The notes under the pieces: model-generated
Told to the model about the DNA's origin: nothing
What the model saw: the letters and a program-made list of their open reading frames with translations, nothing else
Database searches by the model: none
Part shown: one piece after another, positions 23,701-35,459 of the stretch
Layout of the letters: each line of letters starts with the position of its first letter
Numbering within the stretch: the first letter of the stretch is position 1
Made by a program: the position numbers and the translations under genes
Source of the DNA: Spinellus fusiger
Taxonomy: Eukaryota; Mucoromycota; Mucoromycetes; Mucorales; Phycomycetaceae
DNA length: 64,000 nucleotides
NCBI GenBank assembly: GCA_025094145.1
Contig: JALLLS010000049.1
Location: 62,001 to 126,000, forward strand
Direction: 5' to 3'

Positions 23701-25677
23701 ATTGACGTTTACAACATCTTCTGCCATTTCTTTGATACGGCGTTCTGCTCTTAATCTTAAAAAGACACGAATAAAGGCAGATAGAAGAATAATAGTTGTC
23801 TGGACTATTCCCATAGGATAGTATTGGAAGTAACTATTGACCATATGAAAATGCCCCTTTAGATTAGATCTTTGTTAATGGAAGAAAGAGGATACTTACT
23901 ACCACACCCACATACACATCATCTGGTAAAGATAGATGAATGAACTGAATCTAGTAGTAGTAGTAGTAATATTAGTAATAGGTAAGTACATACACATCTA
24001 TTGAACTCCTGTACTTACTCTTGCACAATAGCCCAGAAAACACTGGGAACAATGACAGGAATAATATTAGGACCCAAGAAATCTTGTCGACGTTTTGCCT
24101 CTGTGGTGGTGTGTCCCTTGGACCATGCATGAATTTCACTGTTGGTAGATCCAAGCTGGAATGTATAAGGCTCAAACCGCTTCTTCTCTGTGTTCAGAAC
24201 ATAACGCATGCATTGGTATTCAAAGTAGCCCAACTTGTTTTCCGTAGTATACACAGGACATGTATCGACAAGAATGTCCATACTATACACAGTATTAATA
24301 CCAGATACCATTGTATTCATGGGCATGTACGTGGAATAGATGGAAGGAGATTAGGGTGCAATGACTTACCCAAGACGTTTGACTACCTGCTGTTCCAAAA
24401 GACTGATTCTGGCAGTCCATGTGTTTCCATCATTCAAGAAAACGATCTCTTCTTGTCTTCGTTCTACTTGGACAAAGGCACACTGGTACGCATAAGATTC
24501 AATACGGAAGTAATTGCGGATATGCTTTCTCTTCAACAACAACAGAGAGAACCATGCTGCTGAGATGTGCCACACAGCACAAAAGATCTTGGAAGACATG
24601 TCGGATGTTAAGAACACAGGCTGTTCAGCCCCTGACAATTGTCCATCTGAAGAAAGATAAGTCCATTGAAATAGAAATAGCATTCAACTTACAATTATCA
24701 CTGACAAGACACCCAAGGAACACCAAGAACAGCAAACTCACTACTACTACAGACCCAAATGCCAAAAAACCAAACAAATTGGCATGGAATCCACGAAACA
24801 ACAAACGATCAGACTCCTTGTGGCTGTCTATATTAGAGTCCCCGTCATTACGAAGAATGGTATCCACAGACTGTCTTGGGAGTTTCTCTTTGCTGTCATG
24901 AGATGCCATATCAGACAAAGACAGTGACTTTTCATTGATGATATTGGGAGACTTGAGGGATGTCTTGTAGGATCCAGACACCTTATTCTCTCTGTGGAAT
25001 TTTGCCTCTTTAGTCGTCTTGTAAAGGTGCCACAGGGCCAATAGAATAGCCTCCCAGACAGTGAAGGACCAAACAACGACCCACATTGGTTCAAGAAAAG
25101 AGAACGTAGGGTCGGGTGGAACTGGGCATGTCAGCCACACTGGAGACTGATGAAGAGATCCCCAGGCACTTGTCTGTGAGACATTTTGGATCTGCGCATT
25201 TGTAGCACACAAGGTCTGAGTCTGTGCTACTTGGTTGGTAGGGTCAAAATGGGTAATATTGATCATTTGGCCTGCAGCACAAGGAAGATAGTTGGAGGCA
25301 GCCAAGGTAGAGTCACACATGCAGGCGTTGGGAATAGAGCCACATGAAGATTGGCAGGTACCGTCGTTACAGAACAGCAATCCAGGAGGACAAGAGGGGG
25401 CGAGTGAAGGAGGACACTGGCTATGATCTGTGACGCAAAGAAGTGGACATGCAACATTGGCTTTGGATCGAAGTGGACATGTATTGCCCTGTCTATCGTA
25501 TTGATTGGCTATAAAACAAACAAAAGCAGTCAAGAGTGAGTGAGTGAGTGAGTGGATAGGTAAGTGCGTGGTTACTCCTTGTCCTTCTTGGTGGCTACCT
25601 ATTTCAAACAGTGGCAATGCATGGAGGCTTCTTACAAGAAGAAACAACGCCAAAATAGGAACAATAGGTCCCTTCAT
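20740..25677 (-). CDS. P5B-type transport ATPase (ATP13A-like) with Cys-rich lumenal N-terminus
   Basis: Ten exons: 25677-25599, 25508-24693, 24646-24370, 24282-24019, 23944-23900, 23833-21917, 21830-21661, 21587-21434, 21364-21085, 20967-20740 (1409 residues). P-type marks are the actuator loop SSLTGEAMP (about 585), the phosphorylated Asp in DKTGTLT (about 753) and the hinge MCGDGGNDCGALRAAHVG followed by LSEAEASIVSPF, typical of P5 pumps. The P5B family includes ATP13A2, which exports polyamines from acidic organelles. Two features are odd. There is a signal peptide plus about 150 residues rich in cysteine before the first core membrane segment. The fourth membrane segment reads SPLLP where P5B pumps usually read PPALP. 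Substrate is therefore not assigned. Confidence 0.85.
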
Positions 25678-26722
25678 TTGTGTACTTGATATAGAACTGA
25701 ATTAAGGCTCGATGATAATGATAATAATAATAATAATAATAGCAGTAATAATAATAATAATAATAGCAGTAATAATAATAATAATAATTGGGTGGCTATA
25801 TCTCAATGTACTTTAATAAGCACCAATCACCCTCACTCTAAAGTACTAAAAAACACGCCAATGCAAAACACCTATTTTGTGTGCAGTATTTGCTGTTGTA
25901 CTTGAGAAAAGAAAATATAGAAAAGAAAAAAAAAAGATGTGCAAGAAGAGAATCAGTGTAGAAATACATAAGTAAATACACCAAACCCACTTTCCAACCC
26001 CCGACATGAGTGTCACGGTCATTATTGGATGGTAAGAAGAGAAAACTCCGTATCCTATCAGCTGAAAACAGAGGAATACTATGGCCCCACTCACTTTTCA
26101 AAATGCCTCGTCTATAGATACTAATCTCACCACATATTTGGAACAAAATAACGCAGACATTAACGCATGGAAACCATGATGTGTAAAGATACTTTAATAA
26201 AGAATAGGTGATAGCGGGTATTAGTCAGCAACAGTCAATAGTCAATAGTCAATAGTCAATGGTTGATAATAATAGTTAATAGTTAATAGTTAATAGTTAA
26301 TAGTTAATTACACTAATAACAACATTGATAATAAATAACATTAATAATAAAGACTCTTTGTTGGTCCATTTCCCCCTGGACTTCTCAACCATACCAGAAG
26401 AATAAGAATATTAGACACAAGAGAAGAATACACTCTGTACTATGCTATTACTGTATTGGTACAAACACAAGGGCCCGCCCACAGAAAGAAGAAGAAGAAG
26501 AAGAAAAAAAATATAGAGTAGAGAAAGAAAAGAAACCAAGCAGACCAACAGGAAATCTCGGTTCTACATTTGCCCTTAGCACCGCTCCGTCCTTAGCACC
26601 GCTCCGTCCTTAGCACCGCATATGTCGAATAACAAATTCAATACAAAACAGCTGGGTAGGTGGGCTTCTGTGCCATGACGCCTGTGTGTGTACACTAGCC
26701 ATGCTCTGTTACTGAACCAGAT
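25678..26722. other. Divergent intergenic region with microsatellites
   Basis: About 1 kb separates the divergent starts of the P5 ATPase and Sgf73 genes. It contains AAT arrays at about 25718-25790, seven-base AATAGTC and TAATAGT arrays at about 26228-26310, and a 17-bp-spaced CTTAGCACCG triplet near 26575-26620. The promoters of both genes must lie here, but no element can be assigned. Confidence 0.5.
26228..26310. repeat. Heptamer microsatellite (AATAGTC, then TAATAGT)
   Basis: Four copies of AATAGTC are followed after a short break by five copies of TAATAGT. The change of unit suggests slippage and divergence from one ancestral heptamer. Confidence 0.8.
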
Positions 26723-28594
26723 ATGCCACCAGTATTCTCTGAAGAACAGCAAACCATTCTGAACCAAAAAGGATATGCCATTGAGCAGTTACAGACAGGT
26801 ACACTCAATAACACTATAGAAACTCAAGCAAGAGGCTCATGACACACCTGCACTATACTATTTGTTGACATGACGATAATAGACATTACCCAACTGTCCG
26901 ATCCTCTTGCTGCAAGTAAGGTCTCCCTTGACTGGTCAAAGCACCTGTCTGCCAGCACACTCTCATTATTCCAAGATGACGACCACTGGAACTCAGTCTC
27001 TTTACAACACAACAGCAGATTACTCAAGAAGCACTCTGATGAATTTGAAAATGACGCTACGTTAAAGTGGGATAAGCTCAACAACGCCATGAGCCCTGAT
27101 GGAAGAGGTACACTCAACAACAGAACTGTAGAAGTGTAGGCTTATCCATAACAGACCTCTCTGACGACGATGGTGTGGGCTCAACAACCCTGCTGGATGC
27201 AAAGGAACGCACTATGTTTGGTGTGATGCCTATGAAGGAGGATGTTGTGACTGTAAAATGCAAGTACTGTGAACGACCAATTCTTGCCAGTAGCTTCAGT
27301 CAGCATGCAGGCAAGCCACCCCTTTCTTTCTTCTTTTTTTGATAAAGGCCCTTGTATTAAAACGAAAAAAAAACTTATATAGAGATATGCTCTGGTAATG
27401 GGTTGTCTGCCTCCAGAGGTCCTTTTACTCCTATTCCCTCGCACTACAGTAGTTATTCCAAGGGAATGAGTGTGAACGAATTCTTTTCCGAGGAAGAGGA
27501 AGACAGTGATGGCAGTGTACAGACAAAACAACGGAAACATGGATCTGATCCAAAGAAGAAACACGACGCTGACAAGCGAAGTGATAGCATTGGTTCATTA
27601 GAAGGTAGTTATAGAACAGACAAAGGATGCTGGAGTAAATGAGTCATTCTTTCTTTCTTATTTGATAGAAGGAGAGACAAGCAGTGCCAAACAACATCTA
27701 TCTCCAGATCCAAGCAGTGAAAAGGCAAAAAAAAGATAAAAAAGACAAGCAGAAGAAGATGACAGCTAAACAGAAAGGTAAGTCCTATTCCGTCACCCAT
27801 AATAGAGGAAACTGGGTGGTTGTCTCCCTCAATGGATATATGTGCATGTGTATGTTGATATGTACGTTCATGCCTGTGGGTCCATGCCTGTGGGTCCATG
27901 TCCTGTAGGTCCTTTGGATCTGAATCGTCAGTGTGGTGTGCTCCAGGGGCCAAACAATACACCGTGTGCTCGATCTCTGACATGCAAAAGTCATTCTATG
28001 GGGGCAAAGCGTGCTGTAGAAGGACGCTCACAGGCCTACAATGATCTCTTGGCTGCTTACCAAAAGAAAGGTGTGGGGAGACCTCAAGGTAGAAGAAGGA
28101 AGGCGTAGTGTATACACAAGTGTATCTCATTCTCTTTGTTAGTGGGTCCAACCACTGCCACCGCCACTACTGCCACCCTAGAACAACCAGCCAATACCAC
28201 TGCTCATGTTCCCAATCCAAAAACAAAGGTTGGTCAAATAAGTGTTGGTATAGCTGTGAATACAGTAGGAACAGGGGAGGTGAAGTCAGCAGTGCAGTTA
28301 GAAAGGCAGACAGCAGACTCTGATGAAGAGGTTGAGAATGTCATGAAGGCATTCCAAAGCCATTCACCCTGTCCGCTTGCACAAAAACCAATTCATCTCT
28401 ACAAGCGAAAAAGAAGAAACTTCAAAATTGGTGATATTTTGAGAGATGCCATTACTCCCAAGAAGTCATTTTCTATTTCTAGCCAAGACATTCCCACTGT
28501 TAATACTCATGGAATGCCTAGAATGAGTCACCCATCTGGAATGATAGGCTTCTCTGATGTTGTAGATACTACAGCTACTTCACTTACTATCTAG
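26723..28594 (+). CDS. SGF73: SAGA-associated factor 73-like protein (ATXN7/SCA7 family)
   Basis: Exons: 26723-26798, 26883-27107, 27155-27310, 27383-27604, about 27669-27778, 27909-28088, 28143-28594 (about 470 residues). The first zinc finger is [20 protein letters not shown], whose last Cys is joined across a GC-AG intron (27311-27382). The SCA7 domain is QCGVL ... [18 protein letters not shown]. Sgf73 anchors the Ubp8 deubiquitinase module to SAGA and activates it. The fifth exon is uncertain: the natural acceptor (TTTGATAG at 27668) leads to a stop after an A8 run at 27727-27734. Either an acceptor at 27681 or 27684 is used, or the run is one base too long. The Lys-rich segment after it and the SCA7 domain are in frame with each other. 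Confidence 0.82.
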
Positions 28595-29311
28595 AAGAGA
28601 GAAAATAAAATGTAAATAATAAAGTGTTTGTGGACTTATGTAGGTTCTCAATGACTCGGATTAGACAAGTGAGCTTTCTCTCTCTTGATCTTTATTACTA
28701 TTAATATGAATATTACAATGACTGATATTATTACAATTACAATTACAAGTATCATTACAAGTATCATCATTTCTAGTAGGGCTCAGGTATATCTCATCTT
28801 CATTTAGCGTTTCTTATCGTGAGTCCTAAAGATTTCTTCCTTTTTTATTTTAGAAAATGAGGAGGTTAACTTGGGAATGAATGTGGAATTTAACTTGGAT
28901 AGAATGGGGTTTCCTTTTTAAAACCCTTGTAGGCTGGAACATAGACCTTGTCTATCTCCAACACAGACCAATACTTCATGTCTTTGTAAACCCTGATTCA
29001 TTTATCTTTATTGCAGGATACATGCTGTGTGAGTAAACAATCTATCTTTCTTTTTCTAAATATAAAAAGAGTTGAATCTATCATAGAAGCTGAGATGGGA
29101 TTGATGGCGATAAAGTTTCTTTCATAACTGGTTCATTGTAGGTGATTCAACTATTATCAATAGTATAATCCGCATAAGTTGTACACTTGGAAACTTTAAT
29201 ATTTTGTAAGCAGTGAAAAATAGTTGAATATTTATTTGTTTATTTTTACTTTCTTGGGATTAAACAACTAAACTAATCCTTTCTCGTAATTCATGCCAGT
29301 TTAAGATAAAG

Positions 29312-30062
29312 AAATGATACTGCCAATCTTCAAATTGCCACTCCTATGTCTTTAAGTCAAATGAATATATTCAAACATCGACATACTGTTTTCATATCCT
29401 CCAGCCACACAAATGAATCTTTATAACTGCACTAACAATTTCATCCCATTCATAAACATTATGTGTAATAATAATAGTAATAATAAATAATAAATAATAA
29501 ATACTACATACTACATACTAATACTAATACTAATACTAATACTAATACTAATACTAATACTAATACTAATACTAATACTAATACTAATACTAATACTAAT
29601 ACTAATACTAATACTAATACTAATACTAATACTAATAAATAGAATTCCAATAAATAGAATTCCAATAAATAGAATTCCAATAAAATATAACATATTCTCT
29701 GCTATAAACATTGTCACAATAACAGGACATGCTATACCTATGACTGAAGGACATGGAGGTAGTACTTCGAGGTTTGAATATAGCTTTATGGCTATGATTC
29801 AAAATATTTTTCGCAATTTAGGATATTTTTTGTACTCTTCTTACAATGACCATGACAGCCACTCTATGAAATAATGTTACTAATTTGATGAAAACATTCC
29901 AAATAGGTTATAGCTGCATGAATAGAAAAGACTAAAAACAATAATAATGAGGATCTCTGTAACTGGAGGATGGAAGGAGTATATCGGCGTTTGAATAGAT
30001 TCATTTGACTTAAAGGCATAGGAGTGGCAATTTGAAGATTGGCAGTATCATTTCTCTTTCAA
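29312..30062. repeat. Inverted repeat, arms about 100 bp (foldback element)
   Basis: The left arm (about 29312-29420) and the reverse complement of the right arm (about 29955-30062) share a nearly identical core: GATACTGCCAATCTTCAAAT, then GCCACTCCTATG and TTTAAGTCAAATGA. The roughly 530-bp interior contains the ACTAAT array. No coding sequence is seen. It could be a foldback transposon or a tail-to-tail duplicate of a short element. Confidence 0.75.
29517..29638. repeat. ACTAAT hexamer array, about 20 copies
   Basis: The hexamer ACTAAT is repeated perfectly about 20 times. It is followed by three copies of AATAGAATTCCAAT-like units (29638-29682). Confidence 0.95.
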
Positions 30063-30244
30063 TTATTATAAATTCTTTGGGGTTTCATGTGATTGTACAC
30101 TTGTATTTCTTATCAATACGTGTCATAGATATACATGATAACAGGGTGCTATCTTATAGTTCTATAGTTTTGTATTTTCATAACTTTTAAAGGTGGCTAT
30201 GACAATGGTACACAATTATTATAATAAAGCAAATACGAATCAGA

Positions 30245-30622
30245 TTACACTACCAAGACCTTATGGATTTCACTAGGTAAGCTTATTTAGTATCAGGATT
30301 ATCCATATTTATTTTGGATTTCACGTGATCCTTCCCGACTATAATAGTTTGTTCCTTATGCTTTCCTATGCCTTCCTATGCTACTGCTCCAAACAATCAA
30401 TTCAATGGAAAATATAGATGAGAGTTAATAAACTACTGCAATATATTCTCGAATAGGAAATATCATTTGCATTTATGTCTATAAAAAGAATGTCAACTTA
30501 TAGCAATGAAATAAGAAATTGAAAAGACAAACAAAAATGCAACAATCGGGAAGAATCACATGGAATCCAAGATAAATATGGCTATTCCTGATGAAATCCA
30601 CAAGATCTTGGTGCAATAACTT
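30245..30622. repeat. Inverted repeat, arms about 90-110 bp (foldback element)
   Basis: The left arm (about 30245-30353) and the reverse complement of 30537-30622 share ACCAAGA(C/T)CTT, GGATTTCA, TCAGGA, CCATATTTAT and a CTTCCCGA end, with one roughly 20-base insertion in the left arm. The loop is about 180 bp. No coding content is visible. Confidence 0.7.
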
Positions 30623-31888
30623 AATACACACTATTGTATCTTTATTGGCCCACATATATTAGCTGTTCTTTTTCTTCTTCTTATCTTGCTAAGCATTTTT
30701 AATGTGAATATTTTCTATCACTAATATATGAATAATCTATCAAAAGATAGATGCTAAAAGGAAGTGGTATGATAAAAGGCGATATTTCTACGTCCCAAAT
30801 TAATACTTCTATGTTTTATTTAAAACAATGATAAAGAAAGACTAAATTTTATTTTTCAATCCATAGTTTGTCCAAAAACTCTTCTTCTCTCTCTCTCTCT
30901 ACAGAATATCTATCTTATTATCATGCAACTTGTTTATTTAACTTATCAATAACAATTAAAAAACAAGAACTATATTTTAAATCTCGTTATAAGTGACAAT
31001 GATAAAAGACATCAGTTAAACTTAAGGGACCTTCACTTTTACTGTAACTCAAATTAATGATTTCAATAACATCAAGGATAAACTCTTTATTGAAAAAGTC
31101 TATGATATATAATTTTTGATAAAAGAAAAGATAAAAGAGAAGTTTTCTATAGTTCATTCCAGACTAGAAAAGTTTTATTTTTAGTATAGTGTGAAACGAC
31201 TAAAATTAAAATCAAAAGAAAATAACATTACATTTTAAACAATAGAAGAGCTTTAAAATATATTATTCTCATTTAAAAAAAGCTTTTATATAATGATTTT
31301 ACAAATTCAAAAGAACATTGGATGAGATAAAAGACCAAACACAACCTGATAGATCTGTTATTGTGAAGTCTGTTTTTAGTTTATGATAGCAATACTCAAG
31401 CCAATATTCTTTATAAAATTAACAGTACCTTCTTTCTAACTGTCATAGGATAACTATGCATTGGCCACTTCGGTTGCTCTGTGAAATCTTAAAGAAAAGA
31501 AAAGAAAATGATACAGGCATGTTGACTTTTGATAAGTAATAAAAGGTTAAAAATTCAGAGACTATCTACTTTTTATTAAAAGTGCTTTTATTATAAAACT
31601 AGATAGTTGATTTACTCATCCTTGGCAACCGCTGGTACCTAATATCTCTGTTCCGTGATAGAGATAAAGTGATGGGACAGAAGAATCTCGTCTTATTAAA
31701 CTTCATGAAATTACTGTACCCAAAAAAAGACATTCATTGTTCTCTTTCTCATAGCAGTGCTTTTAAAAAAATGAAATAAAAAGGTATGTACTACTCAACG
31801 CTGTAAACTTCTTCTATAAACCCCATTATCAGTATAAAAAATAATACCATTGAGACTCTTTTAGCTATCCTCTATCAGGTGTTAAACA

Positions 31889-32623
31889 TACAGTCCAGAG
31901 TATACTTTATTTTCATTTTTGGGTGTTTAGTTGCTATTCACGCATTGGACATGTTAGTCACCCTATGAGATCGTTTGAACAATTAATATATACATATAAA
32001 CACTATAAATACTCAAGTGGAGAAATAAATGACAGTAAATGCTAGGTTAAGAATAGACATTAGTCTGGGCTTGACTCCACAAGATTCTCAAAGGCAATGG
32101 TGGGTAGACAGGGTGTGACAATGCTTGAGCCAAAGTGGAGAGCAATGGTGTACCCTAAATAGAGCCATCATCTGGTAGCTTGCTCTTTGAGGCTGCTGAT
32201 GGGTGTGTTGAGTGGGAATACCAACACTATCATAGAGTGCAAAGACTTCTCTACTACCCATTCATAACCCGTTCAGAAAAGCCAGAAGCTGCAAGTGTAG
32301 TTGCTGTATTTATTTTCAGGATTGTCCGAGTTGCTCCAAGTATCCCTCGTTGGTTTTCGGATTACCATAGGACGGCGGTTATCTTTTTTTTTTTGGTGTC
32401 CTGGTTTCCTTGCTGACATTATGGCCTTCTGGGTGTCTATTCATAATTATCATTTCACCATCATTTCTCATTTTTCATTATTTTTCCCCCTCATTTGAGT
32501 ATTTAAAGTGTTTATATGTATATCTTGATTATTCAAAAGGATCTCATAAGGTGACTATTAGGCTCAATGTGCGAATAGCAACTAAACACCCAAAAATAAA
32601 AATAAAGTATACTCTGGACTGTA
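31889..32623 (+). mobile_element. 735-bp MITE, copy 1 (Tc1/mariner-like TA ends)
   Basis: The element begins TACAGTCCAGAGTATAC and ends with the reverse complement. Its terminal inverted repeats are about 60 bp and include the block GGGTGTTTAGTTGCTATTC, and each end carries TA. No transposase is encoded. The same sequence recurs in the opposite direction at 33736-34469, almost unchanged, and in a more diverged form at 57152-57950. TA ends and CAGT termini point to mobilisation by a Tc1/mariner transposase. The identical short open frames in these copies are by-products of the repeat. Confidence 0.88.
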
Positions 32624-32816
32624 GTACTACCGTATTTATGGGTGGACTTTATATGACTTGCTAGTGTACTATTGCTTCTATATCTTAAAGCATACTTCCA
32701 CGGCTATTCTTAATAATAAACTACTACTCTGACCTCATTGTAGACAGTAGAATATAGTTTAATATTCATATTCACCAATAAAGATAAGATCAAACACAAT
32801 TATTTATAGGATAAGT

Positions 32817-33623
32817 TCAAGTCTCATCATTGGCCTGTAAAAGGTGAATTGTACAGCTGGATTGATCATGCTCCTGCTTAATTTCTTCATTGTCTGTAGT
32901 GGTCTGTGATTTCACTTGTGAGTTTGGCTCAAATTCATTGGTAATTATGGACTTGTTCTCGATATCTTTTGTAGGTTCAAGAATTTCATTCTTCCTGGAT
33001 GCCTTCAAGATATTTCAAACAGTAGCTATGCTAGTGCCAACCATGGCAGCTATCTTTACTTGAGTGAGTTCATTGACCTTGTGTTCATGTATAATAGTTC
33101 TGCGCATATCTTCATCAACACGTTTTCCCTTTTTACGAGTCTTATGGGGAATTCCAGTACTAAGTGTATGTTTCCTTAATATTGTACCAACAGTATATGT
33201 ACTGGTGCCCACCATGTCAGCTATCTTCTTTTGACTGAGTCCACTGTTAATGTGTTCATGTATAACAGTGTTGCGCATGTCTTCATCAACACGTTTTCCC
33301 TTTTTACGAGTCTTATGTGGAATTCCAGTACTAAGTGTATGTTTTATCAATATTCTACTAACAGCTGTTATGTGAATGCCAACCATGTCAGCTATCTTCT
33401 TTTGACTGAGTCCATTGACTTTGTGTTAAAGTATAACAGTGTTGCGCATGTCTTCATCAACACGTTTCCCTTTTTCACGAGTCTTATGGGTATCTTTATC
33501 ACTGAAATTATGTTTATTGGTGTCCTTTTTCTCTGTGTTGGTTGGTTGTTCAGTCATGGTTGCTTCTTCATTCTTGAAGGCTTTTTCAATGTCATTTGCT
33601 TCTTCAGTGAATGAAATAGACAT
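32817..33623 (-). pseudogene. Protein with three tandem helix-turn-helix modules (two in-frame stops)
   Basis: One minus-strand frame runs from ATG at 33623 to TGA at 32817 and is broken by stops near 33429 (TAA) and 33012 (TGA). It contains three copies of a 57-residue unit, 171 bp apart: KGKRVDEDMRNTVIHEH, then GLSQKKIADMVGTS and a short linker LRKHTLSTGIPHKTRK. GLSQKKIADMVG is a helix-turn-helix core of the kind found in Tc1-type transposases and resolvases. An acidic, Gln/Thr-rich tail follows. No catalytic domain is present. In the first copy CAT GAA has become CTT TAA. It lies between two inverted MITEs. Function is unknown; it may derive from a transposase DNA-binding domain. Confidence 0.7.
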
Positions 33624-33735
33624 TGAGTAATGAAGGTAGAGAATTGATATAGCTGCGCTCCGGTGTAAATAAAGTAAACAGAAAGCAAACCTGGATATTT
33701 CAGATTCCGAACTGTTTTCATATCAAGACATAACA

Positions 33736-34469
33736 TACAGTCCAGAGTATACTTTATTTTTATTTTTGGGTGTTTAGTTGCTATTCGCACATTGAGCCTA
33801 ATAGTCACCTTATGAGATCCTTTTGAATAATCAAGATATACATATAAACACTTTAAATACTCAAATGAGGGGGAAAAATAATGAAAAATGAGAAATGATG
33901 GTGAAATGATAATTATGAATAGACACCCAGAAGGCCATAATGTCAGCAAGGAAACCAGGACACCAAAAAAAAAAAGATAACCGCCGTCCTATGGTAATCC
34001 GAAAACCAACGAGGGATACTTGGAGCAACTCGGACAATCCTGAAAATAAATACAGCAACTACACTTGCAGCTTCTGGCTTTTCTGAACGGGTTATGAATG
34101 GGTAGTAGAGAAGTCTTTGCACTCTATGATAGTGTTGGTATTCCCACTCAACACACCCATCAGCAGCCTCAAAGAGCAAGCTACCAGATGATGGCTCTAT
34201 TTAGGGTACACCATTGCTCTCCACTTTGGCTCAAGCATTGTCACACCCTGTCTACCCACCATTGCCTTTGAGAATCTTGTGGAGTCAAGCCCAGACTAAT
34301 GTCTATTCTTAACCTAGCATTTACTGTCATTTATTTCTCCACTTGAGTATTTATAGTGTTTATATGTATATATTAATTGTTCAAACGATCTCATAGGGTG
34401 ACTAACATGTCCAATGCGTGAATAGCAACTAAACACCCAAAAATGAAAATAAATATACTTTAGACCATA
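33736..34469 (-). mobile_element. 735-bp MITE, copy 2, inverted relative to copy 1
   Basis: This is an almost exact reverse complement of 31889-32623. The left end reads TACAGTCCAGAGTATAC; the right end is slightly worn (TATACTTTAGACCATA). The very high identity to copy 1 over more than 700 bp suggests recent duplication or gene conversion between the two. Confidence 0.88.
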
Positions 34470-34759
34470 GACTCTAACTTAGCCAAGTCATCTCATCTAT
34501 TTAAGTACCTCCTGCCACTATGTGAGGCATAGTAAAGTATATCAATAGAAAAAAGATTGACAACACGTCTACCCAAGAGTAACAAAAAGAGAGAATTTGA
34601 AGACAGGGTCTGAAAGTAATTTTACAGAAATTTTATGACTGACTCTTATCAGACCAAAGAGATCATGGAAAACATGACCACCAAGGCCTCAGAAAAGGCT
34701 CTGAAAGAGATAAATTGAAAGAGGATTACATTCGTGTATTTCAGTTTTGAGGCCTCTCT

Positions 34760-35310
34760 TAAAAAATAAGAGCATGAATGCAAGACTTCAGTGAGCCTGT
34801 GAGCATATAGACTGGACTCGTGAACAATGGCAGAAAATAGTCTGGTCAGATGAGTCCAGGGTGGAGCCTATGAGCTATGACGGGGGTGCCAAAATCATTA
34901 TTCAACATGGCATGGCCTTCAGGTCTGATCGTTTGCTTGAGAAAAAGAGGTTTTGAGGTAGTGGAGTGATGGTATGGGGCCGTTTAAGTGGGGAGGGTGT
35001 TGGGAGATTGATTGTTGTAGTGAACATAACAGATTCTGACAAGAGTATCAATATATTGAAGAAGAAAAAAGTCCAATGCCCCAAACTCAAGCGTCTCTAT
35101 CTTATAAACACCAGAGTCAGTGACTATATACAGTATTATAGTGACAGACCCCATACGAATAAAGAAACTTGAGAATGGAAAGTAGTAGATGGTATGATTA
35201 TTGATCTTTACTGGCCCTCTCAAAGTCCTGATCTCAATCTAATTAAGCACTTATAGGCCCAATTCAAGAAGACCATTAAAAAGATAGAATTTTATACTTC
35301 ACATAGAAAA
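34760..35310 (+). pseudogene. Tc1/mariner transposase, decayed
   Basis: The catalytic core can be followed in one direction through several stops. The pieces are ACEHIDWTREQWQKIVWSDES (first Asp), GVMVWGRLSGEGVG, SDRPHTNKET (worn second-Asp block, normally DNAPxHTS) and WPSQSPDLNLIKHL (third acid block, with the usual Pro-Ile-Glu changed). The N-terminal DNA-binding part is not clear. There are at least four stop codons. This is a different Tc1 lineage from the copy at 879-1571 (WPxQSPDLN rather than LPPYSPELN). Confidence 0.8.
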
Positions 35311-35459
35311 AACTAGAGTCCATTATGGTGCTGAAATAAGGTAAAATATCAAAGGAAGTGACAGACAACCTCGTTGCCAGTATGAGGCGGAGATGATAGG
35401 TTGTGATGGATGCCAAAGAAATGTAACAGTTAATAGATAATCTTGAAATAAAACCTTTT

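Larger units (their letters stand above)
28595..31888. other. Gene-free AT-rich region with inverted repeats
   Basis: No gene could be supported in about 3.3 kb. It contains two large inverted repeats (29312-30062 and 30245-30622) and an ACTAAT array. The rest is A/T-rich spacer. Confidence 0.5.

Noticed and set aside
29517..29682. Regular repeats that might suggest a CRISPR-like array
   Set aside because: The unit is a 6-bp satellite without spacers, in a fungal genome.
32180..32416. A 78-codon frame present identically in two MITE copies
   Set aside because: Identity comes from the MITE duplication; the third copy does not keep the frame and no motif is seen.
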